Part shown: piece after piece, positions 1 through 7,862 of the stretch
How the letters are laid out: the number at the start of each line of letters is the position of its first letter
Numbering within the stretch: the stretch's first letter is position 1
Virus record (IMG/VR): IMGVR_UViG_3300029983_000007
Location: 1-64,000 of that record
DNA: 64,000 nt
Reading direction: 5' to 3' (one strand)
DNA from: a virus
Position numbers and translations under genes: made by a program
The notes under the pieces: generated by a model
Databases searched by the model: none
The model's input: only the letters and a program-made list of their open reading frames with translations
What the model was told of the DNA's origin: nothing

Positions 1-268
1 CACCACTCTCAGAGCCATCAACTATCTGATCACCAATAACCCAAACAACAACTCCTCCATCTTTAGTTATTCTATATAATTCCTCTACCATTGGTATAAA
101 TGGAAAACTATAACCATCAAACTCATTCTTATCTTTTACAACACCTTTATATGTTCGCAATGAACCATATGGAGGACTTGTGACTGTAAGGTCAACACTA
201 TTATCAGGCATTTTTGACATTATATCAACAGCATCACCACATATTATTTTATTCAAAAAATCATTCAT
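1..268 (-). CDS. DNA methyltransferase, N-terminal part (cut by window edge)
   Basis: The first 89 codons of a gene running off the left edge, read from ATG at 268. The start MNDFLNKIICGDAVDIM is followed by the catalytic tetrad in TSPPYG (about residues 31-36) and later GGVVVWVIGD, typical of N6-adenine or N4-cytosine methyltransferases with the catalytic motif first (beta-type order). The AdoMet-binding FxGxG motif would lie in the missing part. Together with the complete methyltransferase at 26393 it suggests that the phage modifies its DNA against host restriction. Target sequence cannot be told. Confidence 0.85.
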   Translation of the reverse strand, partial: MNDFLNKIICGDAVDIMSKMPDNSVDLTVTSPPYGSLRTYKGVVKDKNEFDGYSFPFIPMVEELYRITKDGGVVVWVIGDQIVDGSESG

Positions 269-298
269 ATTTATATTTATATTTATATTTATATTTAT
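267..298. repeat. hexamer tandem repeat ATATTT, about 5.3 copies
   Basis: Perfect six-base tandem repeat that begins inside the start codon of the methyltransferase read to the left and forms its upstream leader. Copy number could vary by slippage and would change the spacing upstream of that gene. Confidence 0.85.
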
Positions 299-342
299 CT
301 ATCTTTTATATAAATAAAAACTTATTATGTTTAACAAAAAAA

Positions 343-375
343 AGAGAATACAAGTTAATGTATTCTCTTTTTTTT
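343..375. terminator. bidirectional terminator hairpin
   Basis: Stem AGAGAATAC/GTATTCTCT with an 8-base loop, an A-run on the left and T-run on the right, between the zinc-ribbon gene at 402 and the methyltransferase at 268, both read leftwards. Confidence 0.8.
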
Positions 376-401
376 ACTAAAAATTATTATATGTAATTAA
401 A

Positions 402-833
402 TCAACTAAATATACATGCAATTAAAATATCAACAAACCCAAATCCTAAACCAATCAAAAACATTGTACCTGCAAATGAAAAATCACCAACCAAAAATGA
501 TAAAAATGAAATAACAATAAATATTAATGCTATGATAAATATTATAACACCTATCATTGGAATTTTACTTTTACTATTCCAATCAATACCTTCGAGGGTT
601 TTTTCATTTGAAGTTTTTTGATCACCACTAATACCTTCACCAGGATTGAATTTTTTCCCACATTTTAAGCAAGTTATTTTAGTTTTATTACTACCTATAA
701 ATCCTGCTAATAAACCAACACCACCTGTTAATGCTGCACCTGCAGCAGCTTTTCCAACTCCAAATCCTTTTTTTTCTGTTGATAATTGTATTGATCCACA
801 CTTAGGACATCTAATTTGATCATTATTTTTCAT
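402..833 (-). CDS. zinc-ribbon membrane protein
   Basis: 143 residues. An N-terminal CxxC pair (C9, C12) and a second pair (C55, C58) make a zinc ribbon interrupted by a glycine/alanine-rich segment (GKAAAGAALTGGVGLLAGF). Two hydrophobic helices follow at about 93-140. This arrangement is seen in small zinc-ribbon proteins of bacteria and phages; the function is not known. The C-terminal helices suggest a membrane-anchored protein with the ribbon in the cytoplasm. Confidence 0.7.
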   Translation of the reverse strand: MKNNDQIRCPKCGSIQLSTEKKGFGVGKAAAGAALTGGVGLLAGFIGSNKTKITCLKCGKKFNPGEGISGDQKTSNEKTLEGIDWNSKSKIPMIGVIIFIIALIFIVISFLSFLVGDFSFAGTMFLIGLGFGFVDILIACIFS

Positions 834-929
834 ACATAAATAACTTTAACCTATACAAGTGAGGTTTTTAAATTTTATATAAAAATAATAAAATTATTTC
901 ATATATGCAAATATTTTTAATAAAATTAT

Positions 930-1118
930 TTAAAATTCTTCTTCAAATTTTTCACCTCTACTAATCAAATCATCTTTTATAAGTTTTTCAATATACTTTG
1001 ATTTATTTGTGTAACCATTCTCAGTTAAGTAAGATTCTAATTTTTCATTGAGTAATATATTCACTGAAACAGAAAACTCTTTCTTTTTCTCATCATCTGA
1101 TAGTTTTTTCCTAGACAT
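930..1118 (-). CDS. ribbon-helix-helix protein
   Basis: 62 residues: a short beta strand (EFSVSVNILLNEKLESYL) followed by two helices (KSKYIEKLIKDDLI), the CopG/Arc ribbon-helix-helix pattern of small dimeric DNA-binding repressors. It is divergent from another ribbon-helix-helix gene at 1242, with a tandem repeat between them that could be the operator. Confidence 0.65.
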   Translation of the reverse strand: MSRKKLSDDEKKKEFSVSVNILLNEKLESYLTENGYTNKSKYIEKLIKDDLISRGEKFEEEF

Positions 1119-1172
1119 AAATAATTTTTTATTTTTATATCGTAAAAATCAAAAAAAGATTGAAATATTTTT

Positions 1173-1194
1173 AAAATAATTGTAAAATAATTGT
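1173..1194. repeat. 11-bp perfect tandem repeat, possible operator
   Basis: AAAATAATTGT occurs twice head to tail, midway between two divergent ribbon-helix-helix genes. Such proteins often bind short direct repeats cooperatively and regulate themselves; the role here is inferred from position only. Confidence 0.4.
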
Positions 1195-1241
1195 TTTTGA
1201 CTTTAAAATATTTATATATACTATAAAATAAAGAACATAAC

Positions 1242-1409
1242 ATGAAAAGACAAGTAACAAAAAAATCTATGACAGTTGTAATAGATAAGAATATATATGA
1301 AGCAATTGAACGTTTATTCTGTAACAAATCTAAATATATAAATTGGCTTATATATCAGGACTTATTGAAGAATACTAATGATGAAGAAATTAAAAAATTA
1401 TTATTGTAA
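1242..1409 (+). CDS. small ribbon-helix-helix protein
   Basis: 55 codons, ATG at 1242 to TAA at 1407. The product begins MKRQVTKKSMTVVIDKNIYE, a basic strand followed by two short helices (AIERLFCNKSKYINWLIYQ), as in CopG/Arc-type DNA-binding proteins. It ends two bases before the ATG of the endonuclease at 1411, so the two may be co-transcribed, or the endonuclease inserted directly behind it. It is divergent from the similar gene at 930-1118. Confidence 0.65.
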   Translation: MKRQVTKKSMTVVIDKNIYEAIERLFCNKSKYINWLIYQDLLKNTNDEEIKKLLL

Positions 1410-1410
1410 A

Positions 1411-2676
1411 ATGAAGAAATTAACTACAGAAGAATTTATACAGAAAGCAAAAAATGTACATGAAGATAAATATGATTATTCATTAGTTGAATATATAAAT
1501 TCATATACTAAGGTGAAAATAATATGTCCTACACACGGCATATTTGAACAAAAACCGAATGGTCATTTAGATAAAAAAGGTTGTTCAGAGTGTAGTGGTA
1601 ATAAGAAATTATCTAAAGATGAATTTATACAAAAATCAAAAAATATACATGGTAATAAATATAATTACAGTTTAGTGAATTATTTTAATTCTAAAACAAA
1701 AGTTAAAATTATATGCGAAAAACATGGCATTTTCGAACAAAATGCAAATAGTCATATTATAGGATATGAATGTTCAAAATGTAGTTATAATGATAGATAT
1801 GTATTTATTGAAAAATCTAAACAGATACATGGTAATAAATATGACTATTCTTTAGTTAATTATACAAATGCATTAAATAAAATAATTATAATATGTCCTG
1901 AACACGGTGAATTTACACAATTACCATATAATCATTTAAGTGGTAATGGTTGTAAAGAATGTTGCACATTAAATAAAAAATTAAAAATTGATGAATTTAT
2001 ACAAAAATCTATGGTTACACATGGAGATAAGTATGATTATTCTTTAGTTAATTATAAAGATAGTAAAACAAAAGTTAAAATTATATGCAAAAAACATGGG
2101 GTATTTGAACAAAAACCAAATGAACATTTAAATGGTAAAGGATGTGCAAGGTGTTTTAATACATTCAAATTAACAACAACTGAATTTATAATTAAATCAA
2201 AGGAAATACATGAAAATAAATACAATTACAGTTTGGTGAATTATGTTAATTCCAAAACAAAGGTTAAAATTATATGTTCTATACATGGCATTTTCGAACA
2301 AATACCTAATTGTCATACAGCACAAAAACAAGGATGCCCGATATGTAAAGAAAGTAAAGGTGAAAGAATTATTAGACAATTTTTATTGAAAAATAATATA
2401 ATTTTTATAACACAGAAAACATTTAGTAAATGTTTATCAGATAAAAATAAAAAGTTAAAATTTGATTTTTATTCAATAGACTATAATATGTGCATAGAAT
2501 ATGATGGTATTCAGCATTTTGAATCTGTTGAATATTGGGGAGGTGAAAAAGATTTCATAAAAAGACAAATGTATGATCAAATAAAAAACGAATATTGTTT
2601 AAAAAACAATATTCGTTTAATACGAATTAGATATGATGAAAATATAGAAGAAATACTAAATAGTTATTTTTTATAA
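1411..2676 (+). CDS. homing endonuclease with five zinc-binding repeats and Vsr-like nuclease domain
   Basis: 421 residues from ATG 1411; an upstream in-frame ATG at 1378 would overlap the preceding gene. Five tandem repeats of about 60 residues follow the pattern FIxKSKxIHGNKYDYSLVNY ... CxxHGxFEQ ... CxxC (DUF723-type, probably DNA-reading zinc modules). The C-terminal 90 residues carry FDFYSIDYNMCIEYDGIQHF and a later RLIRIRY, as in the Vsr-like PD-(D/E)xK fold of I-Bth0305I-type homing enzymes. The 3-prime end overlaps the convergent pncB gene by 13 bases. A relative lies at 20915. Confidence 0.8.
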   Translation: MKKLTTEEFIQKAKNVHEDKYDYSLVEYINSYTKVKIICPTHGIFEQKPNGHLDKKGCSECSGNKKLSKDEFIQKSKNIHGNKYNYSLVNYFNSKTKVKIICEKHGIFEQNANSHIIGYECSKCSYNDRYVFIEKSKQIHGNKYDYSLVNYTNALNKIIIICPEHGEFTQLPYNHLSGNGCKECCTLNKKLKIDEFIQKSMVTHGDKYDYSLVNYKDSKTKVKIICKKHGVFEQKPNEHLNGKGCARCFNTFKLTTTEFIIKSKEIHENKYNYSLVNYVNSKTKVKIICSIHGIFEQIPNCHTAQKQGCPICKESKGERIIRQFLLKNNIIFITQKTFSKCLSDKNKKLKFDFYSIDYNMCIEYDGIQHFESVEYWGGEKDFIKRQMYDQIKNEYCLKNNIRLIRIRYDENIEEILNSYFL

Positions 2677-3851
2677 TTATTAATATGTATATATTTCATT
2701 GTTTCAACCATTGTAGGATCACCAATTGCCTTAATTGCATCATCTGATAACTTAACACAAGGAATTCCATTTGCACTAGTAAGTTTAATTACCATGTTCA
2801 TTGGTTTACTTTTTTCACATTTATTACTTTTTTTTGAAAAATCCGATGTCAGAAAAGTTCCAATTCCCATTGAACAACGTATTTTACCTTTACAATAGTC
2901 AACAATTTTTAAAGATCTATCAATATCTAAACCATTGCTATATACAATAATCTTAGTAGTTGGATCAATATTTAACTTTTTATAATGAGCAATCATTTTA
3001 TCAGTATAAGTATATTCTGATCCTGAATCCCAGCGTGTACCATCCCATAATTTTGAGTCTTCCAAAGAGAAATCTTTTAAGAATGAATCAATACCGAATG
3101 TATCTGGAAGCATAGTACCCAAATCTCCACTATAAGTTTGTTGCCATTTTTTCATAACAACTTTATTCGGATGATTCAAACTTTCTAATGCTGCTACACC
3201 TGAAATAATTTCATGAGCCAAAGTTCCTACGCATCTAACATCATGTTTCATAGATAGATACGGATTACTTGTGCCTACAAATACTGAATATTTTTTCAAT
3301 TCTCTAACAACCATATCTTGAACCGAGAAATCTCTCCTACGGCGAGTTCCAAAATCAGCTAATGATGCGCCAGCATCACTTAATGTTTTTCCTTTTGAAT
3401 TAATCAATTCAATTTGTCCATCCATACTCCAATCTTTATCCATCACTTTGAAGTACACTTCAGATATAATTGCCATCAATGGAACTTCCCATAATATTGT
3501 ATCTCTCCAAAAACCACTAATATTAATATTTAGTTCACCATTTTTTTCATGAGTAATATAAACTTGTTCAGGATTAAATCTGTAAGCCGCTAAATATTGA
3601 CGATAAGAAACTGGTAGATATTTAAATTTTTCTTTTAAAAAGTCATATTCTTCATCTGTTAATTTCAATTTAGACATCATATTGATTTGTTTTTTAATCA
3701 TTTTGAATGCTTCATCATTAAAAATCATAGATTTATCACGATTGCTAAATGTATATTCACATTCTACATCAGGGTAGTGCTGAATTACAAAATTTTGCAT
3801 ACTTAACTTGTAGATGTCAGTATCTAAGATACTTTTGATAATTTGCTTCAT
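2664..3851 (-). CDS. pncB: nicotinate phosphoribosyltransferase
   Basis: 395 residues, the usual full length. It makes nicotinate mononucleotide from nicotinate and PRPP, the entry step of the Preiss-Handler NAD salvage route. Family signs: start TDIYKLSMQNFV, YTFSNRD near residue 33, FGTRRRRDFS at 167-175, and the VGTSNPYLS...VGTLAHE segment with conserved histidines around 205-216. It works on the product of the nicotinamidase at 5880, encoded on the same strand. NAD salvage in a phage can support synthesis or counter NAD-depleting host defences; which applies is not shown by the sequence. Confidence 0.93.
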   Translation of the reverse strand: MKQIIKSILDTDIYKLSMQNFVIQHYPDVECEYTFSNRDKSMIFNDEAFKMIKKQINMMSKLKLTDEEYDFLKEKFKYLPVSYRQYLAAYRFNPEQVYITHEKNGELNINISGFWRDTILWEVPLMAIISEVYFKVMDKDWSMDGQIELINSKGKTLSDAGASLADFGTRRRRDFSVQDMVVRELKKYSVFVGTSNPYLSMKHDVRCVGTLAHEIISGVAALESLNHPNKVVMKKWQQTYSGDLGTMLPDTFGIDSFLKDFSLEDSKLWDGTRWDSGSEYTYTDKMIAHYKKLNIDPTTKIIVYSNGLDIDRSLKIVDYCKGKIRCSMGIGTFLTSDFSKKSNKCEKSKPMNMVIKLTSANGIPCVKLSDDAIKAIGDPTMVETMKYIHINNYKK

Positions 3852-3876
3852 TATTTTTAAATTTTTAAATTATTTA

Positions 3877-3884
3877 CAAAGATA
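3877..3884 (-). promoter_or_regulatory. Bacteroidota-type -7 element for pncB
   Basis: Read on the minus strand the box is TATCTTTG (consensus TAnnTTTG), 26 bases upstream of the pncB start. A clean TTTG at -33 is not seen; TTGT lies near the expected place. Confidence 0.5.
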
Positions 3885-3919
3885 ATACTATTATTTCAAA
3901 ATACAATAAAATATCAGTT

Positions 3920-4543
3920 TTATTTTTTTGAATATGGATTTTTACTTAAATAAGAATTATAATATTTCTTATTACTTGTAACTTCTTCTCCTAACCATTC
4001 TGGTTTTTCATAAGATTCATTTTCACTTTGAAGTTCAACCTCAGCCATTGTTAATCCTTCATTATCTCCATGAAATTCATCAACTTCAAATATATGATTT
4101 CCAACTTGAATATTATAACGAGTCTTATCAATTTTACCATCTCTACACAATAGAAGTAACTCTTTTGCCTCATCAACTAATATTTCTTTTTCAAACTCAT
4201 AACGAGATACACCAGTTTCATTAAGTTTACCTTTAATAGTTATATAGGCTTTATCACTTTTGATACGAATTCTAATAGAAGGATTTTCTGATATATATCC
4301 TTGAATAATATGATATTCATTAACAGCTAATGATTTATATTCACCTTTAACAAGAAATTTTCTTTCAATTTCTTGTGGCATAGGCTTTCTATCCATTTGT
4401 TTTAAAATTTTTTGTTGAATATCAATAATACACAATGTTATCTCATATATTCTATTTTTTATTTCTTCAGTTTGTTCTAGACTTTCAAGATATTTCAATC
4501 TACCATCCATACAATCATATATTTCTTTATACATTCCAATCAT
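3920..4543 (-). CDS. CYTH-domain triphosphatase-like protein
   Basis: 207 residues. After a 55-residue helical N-terminal extension comes EIERKFLVKG (58-67), the hallmark ExExK strand of CYTH enzymes, then IRIRIKSDKAYITIKG, RYEFEKEI, DKTRYNIQ and EVDEFHGDNEGLTMAEVEL, the charged strands lining the triphosphate tunnel. CYTH proteins hydrolyse inorganic triphosphate, thiamine triphosphate or act as adenylate cyclases; the substrate cannot be assigned. The N-terminal extension is unusual. Overlaps the downstream gene start by 17 bases. Confidence 0.85.
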   Translation of the reverse strand: MIGMYKEIYDCMDGRLKYLESLEQTEEIKNRIYEITLCIIDIQQKILKQMDRKPMPQEIERKFLVKGEYKSLAVNEYHIIQGYISENPSIRIRIKSDKAYITIKGKLNETGVSRYEFEKEILVDEAKELLLLCRDGKIDKTRYNIQVGNHIFEVDEFHGDNEGLTMAEVELQSENESYEKPEWLGEEVTSNKKYYNSYLSKNPYSKK

Positions 4544-4835
4544 AGTTTTTATTTTTTATTTTATCAAGTTCTTCTAATTTTTCTTTTCTAACTTCTATTA
4601 GTGTTTTTTCTGGTTTTTCAACCCAACTATTTGATTCACTTACTTCCCATCTCCACCTATACAAATCAAATTTTTTCTGTTTGATTTCCACATATCCGTG
4701 CAAATTAAAATCACGACCAATTGGACGCATATACAAATCATAATATTCATTTGGAATATTCTTGATAATCTCTGAATTAAATATTTGTTCACAAACAATA
4801 TGACCACTTGTTGAATTTTTATAATATTTGTTCAT
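4527..4835 (-). CDS. small protein with C-terminal RKxKL tail
   Basis: 102 residues, no family recognised. Aromatic-rich middle (DLYRWRWEVSESNSW) and a tail IEVRKEKLEELDKIKN that recurs in other small proteins of this window. Overlaps both neighbours by about 17 bases, so translation is probably coupled in the minus-strand operon. Confidence 0.6.
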   Translation of the reverse strand: MNKYYKNSTSGHIVCEQIFNSEIIKNIPNEYYDLYMRPIGRDFNLHGYVEIKQKKFDLYRWRWEVSESNSWVEKPEKTLIEVRKEKLEELDKIKNKNYDWNV

Positions 4836-5076
4836 TTATTTTTTCTAATTTTTCTTTTCTTATTATTAATAAAGCTTTACTATAATATTGTGCTATATGT
4901 CCTGTATTTTTTTCATATGAATGTTGCATACAGAATACATATTGTGTTATTGGTTCTTCAAAACCTAAAGAGTGAAGCCAATTATCATAATCTTTAAGAA
5001 AAAGATAATATGCAAGTTCATCTAAATAACTACAATTTCCTAAATTCCAATATCCTAAAGATTTATCTATGTTCAT
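4819..5076 (-). CDS. small protein with C-terminal RKxKL tail
   Basis: 85 residues, unrecognised. Rich in aromatic residues (YWNLGNCSYLDELAYYLFLKDYDNW) and ends LIIRKEKLEKINEQIL, the shared tail. Overlaps the genes on either side by 14-17 bases in the same operon. Confidence 0.6.
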   Translation of the reverse strand: MNIDKSLGYWNLGNCSYLDELAYYLFLKDYDNWLHSLGFEEPITQYVFCMQHSYEKNTGHIAQYYSKALLIIRKEKLEKINEQIL

Positions 5077-5395
5077 TTTTATCTATGATACGATTAATTT
5101 TCATTTTATCAGCAAGAATCCATGCTCCACCTTGGGATTCAGGTCTATCATAAGTTTTTATACCTTCAACTTCAACTTCTACCCATACTCTTATTTCGCC
5201 ACTTAATAGTTTTTCTTTCAAGTGTGGCGCACTTGGAGTGAAACAACAATGCCAACCAAATCTCTCAGCAAATCCATTTGTAGGTATAAACTCAGCATTC
5301 ATCCAAACATTCAATGAATATACTTCTTTAGCATTTATAAACAAACTACCAAGAGTACCATTCTTTCTTTGTTTCATTAATTTATATGCTATCAT
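5063..5395 (-). CDS. conserved hypothetical phage protein
   Basis: 110 residues. Contains FAERFGWHCCFTPSAPHLKEKL and a valine/glutamate-rich strand (VWVEVEVEG) ending in ILADKMKINRII. The layout (a query of a parent request, ending in a tryptophan-alanine-rich strand) resembles uncharacterised proteins common in large phages; I assign no function. Overlaps the next gene by four bases (ATGA). Confidence 0.55.
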   Translation of the reverse strand: MIAYKLMKQRKNGTLGSLFINAKEVYSLNVWMNAEFIPTNGFAERFGWHCCFTPSAPHLKEKLLSGEIRVWVEVEVEGIKTYDRPESQGGAWILADKMKINRIIDKNEHR

Positions 5396-5628
5396 TTTAA
5401 ATTATTTAGTTTTTTAAGTTTTCGTTTTCTATATTCAGATAATGTTTCAAATTCATCTGACATAAATGGTACACATGTTTCAAATCCAACCAATACATAT
5501 AAATCATAACCATGATGATGATTTACATATTTTATTGTATAATTTGAATCAAGAATTAATTCATCATAAACTATTTTATCAGGAGCATAACCAGTATATA
5601 TGACTCTATCACCTTTTTTGCATATCAT
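5392..5628 (-). CDS. small beta-barrel-like protein with RKxKL tail
   Basis: 78 residues. Starts GDRVIYTGYAPDKIVYDELI, a strand pattern like small SH3/KOW barrels, and ends FETLSEYRKRKLKKLNNLK. The next gene at 5630 is a paralogue with the same layout and nearly identical tail. Confidence 0.6.
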   Translation of the reverse strand: MICKKGDRVIYTGYAPDKIVYDELILDSNYTIKYVNHHHGYDLYVLVGFETCVPFMSDEFETLSEYRKRKLKKLNNLK

Positions 5629-5629
5629 A

Positions 5630-5869
5630 CTATAATTTTAAGTTTTTTAGTTTTTTAAGTTTTAGTTTTCTATATTCAGATAATTTTTTAAATTCATTGA
5701 AATTAAATGGTATATCAAATCCAAATAATAAATATCCTGAACTATTACGTATACAGCTTATATCTTTCACAATATAAATTGAATTTTTAGTCAACAACCA
5801 ATTCACATGATGATAAAGTTCACCAATATAAACAACTTTATCTCCAGCTTTTGCTAGATTTTTTATCAC
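5630..5869 (-). CDS. small beta-barrel-like protein with RKxKL tail (paralogue)
   Basis: 79 residues. Begins AGDKVVYIGELYHHVNWLLTKNSIYIVKDI and ends FKKLSEYRKLKLKKLKNLKL. Same plan as the neighbour at 5392 and the pair at 14010/14289: a GDK-type beta-barrel and a basic helical tail. Function unknown. Confidence 0.6.
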   Translation of the reverse strand: MIKNLAKAGDKVVYIGELYHHVNWLLTKNSIYIVKDISCIRNSSGYLLFGFDIPFNFNEFKKLSEYRKLKLKKLKNLKL

Positions 5870-5879
5870 AATCTAAATC

Positions 5880-6557
5880 TTAAATTACTTCAATTTCATC
5901 AGCAGAATTAACAACTACAATCCTACTACCAACACTATTGACTTTATATTTTTCAACTAAAGAATCTACATAGTTTTTAACATCTTCATCAGAGCCAATA
6001 CCTCGACAGCCACCAAGGTTAAGAATGACATCAAAACCAGCATCAAGCAAATCTTCAACTGTTGAACCTACACAGTAGTTTGTAGCTAATCCTGCTACAA
6101 TAACAGTATCAATATGTTTAGCTATATACCATTCAATAAGTCCTGTTGATATTTTTTTATTTAAGTCATGATAACAACTTGAATAAGGATGTAAATCTGG
6201 TTCAAATCCTTTTGCAACAAAGAAATCATACTCACACATTTTAGGAAGTCCTGCTATAAGTTCAGAACCAAATGTACCTGATATACAATGAGATTTCCAA
6301 GCAATGTCTACATTTTCTCCTTCTACTGGTGAAAATTGAGGTTGGCTATCATTAGCTATCCAAATTGAATTAATAGGATGCATATCTTTAGATACAGTCT
6401 TATATTTCACAAGATTATTTTGCTTATTCAATTCATCTACAATTTCATTACCACCTATTACAGGCAACTCATCTGGACACAATGGAGTAAATCCATTTTG
6501 AGGATCTACATTGTGGCTTGCTGTCAAATTTTTAAATACTGTTATTTTTTTATACAT
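5880..6557 (-). CDS. pncA: nicotinamidase
   Basis: 225 residues, isochorismatase-like hydrolase fold. The catalytic triad is visible as D18 (NVDPQNGF), K116 (FVAKGF) and C162 (GLATNYCVGSTV), and the metal site as D58, H60 (KDMHP) and H90 (KSHC). It hydrolyses nicotinamide to nicotinate, the substrate of PncB at 2664. Having both enzymes gives the phage a two-step recycling route for nicotinamide released by NAD-consuming enzymes. A second, more diverged member of the superfamily lies at 35015. Confidence 0.92.
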   Translation of the reverse strand: MYKKITVFKNLTASHNVDPQNGFTPLCPDELPVIGGNEIVDELNKQNNLVKYKTVSKDMHPINSIWIANDSQPQFSPVEGENVDIAWKSHCISGTFGSELIAGLPKMCEYDFFVAKGFEPDLHPYSSCYHDLNKKISTGLIEWYIAKHIDTVIVAGLATNYCVGSTVEDLLDAGFDVILNLGGCRGIGSDEDVKNYVDSLVEKYKVNSVGSRIVVVNSADEIEVI

Positions 6558-6561
6558 TGTG

Positions 6562-6900
6562 TTATTTTTTAATTTTTTGTTTATAATATGCTTCTACTTT
6601 TTCAAAATGTTCTGGCCATTTGTCAATTAAATTTGTATTAGAAAAATCAATTCTTATTTTTATAGCTGGTATATTATTTTTTACATAAAATCTTTTTCTT
6701 GTGTCTATTGAATTAACAGTATTTGTAAATAAAGAATTAATATCACAACTATAAATAAATATAAATTCTTCAAATCTTGAAATATCTTTTTTTATATCAT
6801 GTAAATTAACAAAACCTAAGTCATGTTTACCAACTTTTATTTGTTCTTTATAATTGGTTTCAAATATTTTACGATATTCAAGATATTTTTCTAATTTCAT
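6562..6900 (-). CDS. hypothetical protein
   Basis: 112 residues, no family recognised. Charged, with a central RFEEFIFIYSCDINSLF and a C-terminal helix FEKVEAYYKQKIKK. Sits four bases upstream of pncA in the same operon; the next gene upstream ends at 6902. Confidence 0.5.
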   Translation of the reverse strand: MKLEKYLEYRKIFETNYKEQIKVGKHDLGFVNLHDIKKDISRFEEFIFIYSCDINSLFTNTVNSIDTRKRFYVKNNIPAIKIRIDFSNTNLIDKWPEHFEKVEAYYKQKIKK

Positions 6901-6901
6901 T

Positions 6902-7075
6902 TTACCAATGTATTTTTATATGTTCTAAATAATCATTATAATTTTCATCTAATATATCAATCATGTTTGCATATCCAATATCTTGAATTGCTATTTTAAT
7001 GCCATCTTTTTCAATTACTTCACCTTTTGTGAGTTTTTTAAAATCTTCTTCGTCTAATAATATATTTTTTGCCAT
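6902..7075 (-). CDS. small hypothetical protein
   Basis: 57 codons, ATG at 7075, TAA at 6902-6904. Product begins MAKNILLDEEDFKKLTKGEV and ends LEHIKIHW. It fills the gap between two clear operon genes without overlap and has the acidic/lysine composition of its neighbours. No homologue recognised. Confidence 0.55.
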   Translation of the reverse strand: MAKNILLDEEDFKKLTKGEVIEKDGIKIAIQDIGYANMIDILDENYNDYLEHIKIHW

Positions 7076-7089
7076 AATTTTTTAATATT

Positions 7090-7428
7090 TTAACACCAAC
7101 CTGATTGTTCATTTATCTTTTTAATTTTTTCATCATCAGTGACTAATGAAACTTCAGAGCCAATTAGATTTCTCAAATCAAAATCTTTCATATTATCAAA
7201 TTTTGTTGCATAATAGCCTACTTCACAAGCATCTACAATCAAGTTTTCACCTTTAATAGAAATGTCTTTTGTTTCAAAGTGATGTGTTTTATTATCAAAA
7301 ATCACATCAATATACTTACCTATTGTTATATTGACATTTGTTTCAAATGTAATATAGGTACCTTTTTTTACTTTTCTTCCTGATGATACTATTACAGCAT
7401 CTATTACTTTACCTAAATAATTTTCCAT
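7090..7428 (-). CDS. hypothetical protein, first gene of the minus-strand operon
   Basis: 112 residues, mostly predicted beta strands (GTYITFETNVNITIGKYIDVIF). No family recognised. It directly follows a good Bacteroidota-type promoter (7449-7479), so it is probably the first gene of the operon running down to the CYTH gene. Confidence 0.5.
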   Translation of the reverse strand: MENYLGKVIDAVIVSSGRKVKKGTYITFETNVNITIGKYIDVIFDNKTHHFETKDISIKGENLIVDACEVGYYATKFDNMKDFDLRNLIGSEVSLVTDDEKIKKINEQSGWC

Positions 7429-7448
7429 ATTTTATATTTATTTTTGTA

Positions 7449-7479
7449 CAAAGATATAACTAATTTTTATAATATCAAA
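7449..7479 (-). promoter_or_regulatory. Bacteroidota-type promoter
   Basis: Minus-strand reading: TTTG (7476-7479), 19 bases, TATCTTTG (7449-7456), 21 bases before the start at 7428. Both boxes and spacing fit the TTTG/TAnnTTTG consensus. Confidence 0.75.
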
Positions 7480-7519
7480 ATAAATTGAGATAATATTTTT
7501 TTATTTGAATATAATTTAT

Positions 7520-7527
7520 TATATTTG
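7520..7527 (+). promoter_or_regulatory. Bacteroidota-type -7 element
   Basis: TATATTTG 20 bases before ATG 7548. The only nearby TTTG (7504) is at a too-short spacing, so only the -7 box is convincing. Confidence 0.5.
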
Positions 7528-7547
7528 TAATACAAATTAAAAACAAA

Positions 7548-7862
7548 ATGTCAATAGTAATTAAAGAAATAAACAATGAACAATGGCTACACTCTATTGG
7601 TGATATTCCTATAAATTTTACACCATATACGAATAGTAATAGAGGAACTTTTAGTGTATCTATTAGAATTGGTAAAATAAAATATTCTAATTTAATAGTT
7701 GATGAAATATATGACTTAGATTACGATAAAGATTTTATGATAATAGAAAGAATAAAACAAGTAAAACATGAAGATGGACTTATATATGATGATTTAATAT
7801 TTATAAATAAATCTCAATATTTAAAATACACAAGAAAACAAAAACTAAAACAAATACAATGA
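7548..7862 (+). CDS. small protein with RKxKL tail
   Basis: 104 residues, unrecognised. A beta-rich body (GTFSVSIRIGKIKYSNLIVDEIYDL) and the tail YLKYTRKQKLKQIQ. Overlaps the next gene by ATGA, so the pair is translationally coupled. Confidence 0.6.
   Translation: MSIVIKEINNEQWLHSIGDIPINFTPYTNSNRGTFSVSIRIGKIKYSNLIVDEIYDLDYDKDFMIIERIKQVKHEDGLIYDDLIFINKSQYLKYTRKQKLKQIQ

Noticed and set aside
214-396. Plus-strand open frame with YLYLYL
   Set aside because: Produced by the ATATTT hexamer repeat and a terminator, and it overlaps the methyltransferase start on the other strand.
1061-1327. Minus-strand open frame of 88 codons
   Set aside because: It overlaps two ribbon-helix-helix genes on different frames and strands and has no protein features apart from AT-driven hydrophobicity.
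1378-1410. Earlier start for the endonuclease at 1411
   Set aside because: It would overlap the 55-codon ribbon-helix-helix gene; the inner ATG gives a start just before the first repeat.
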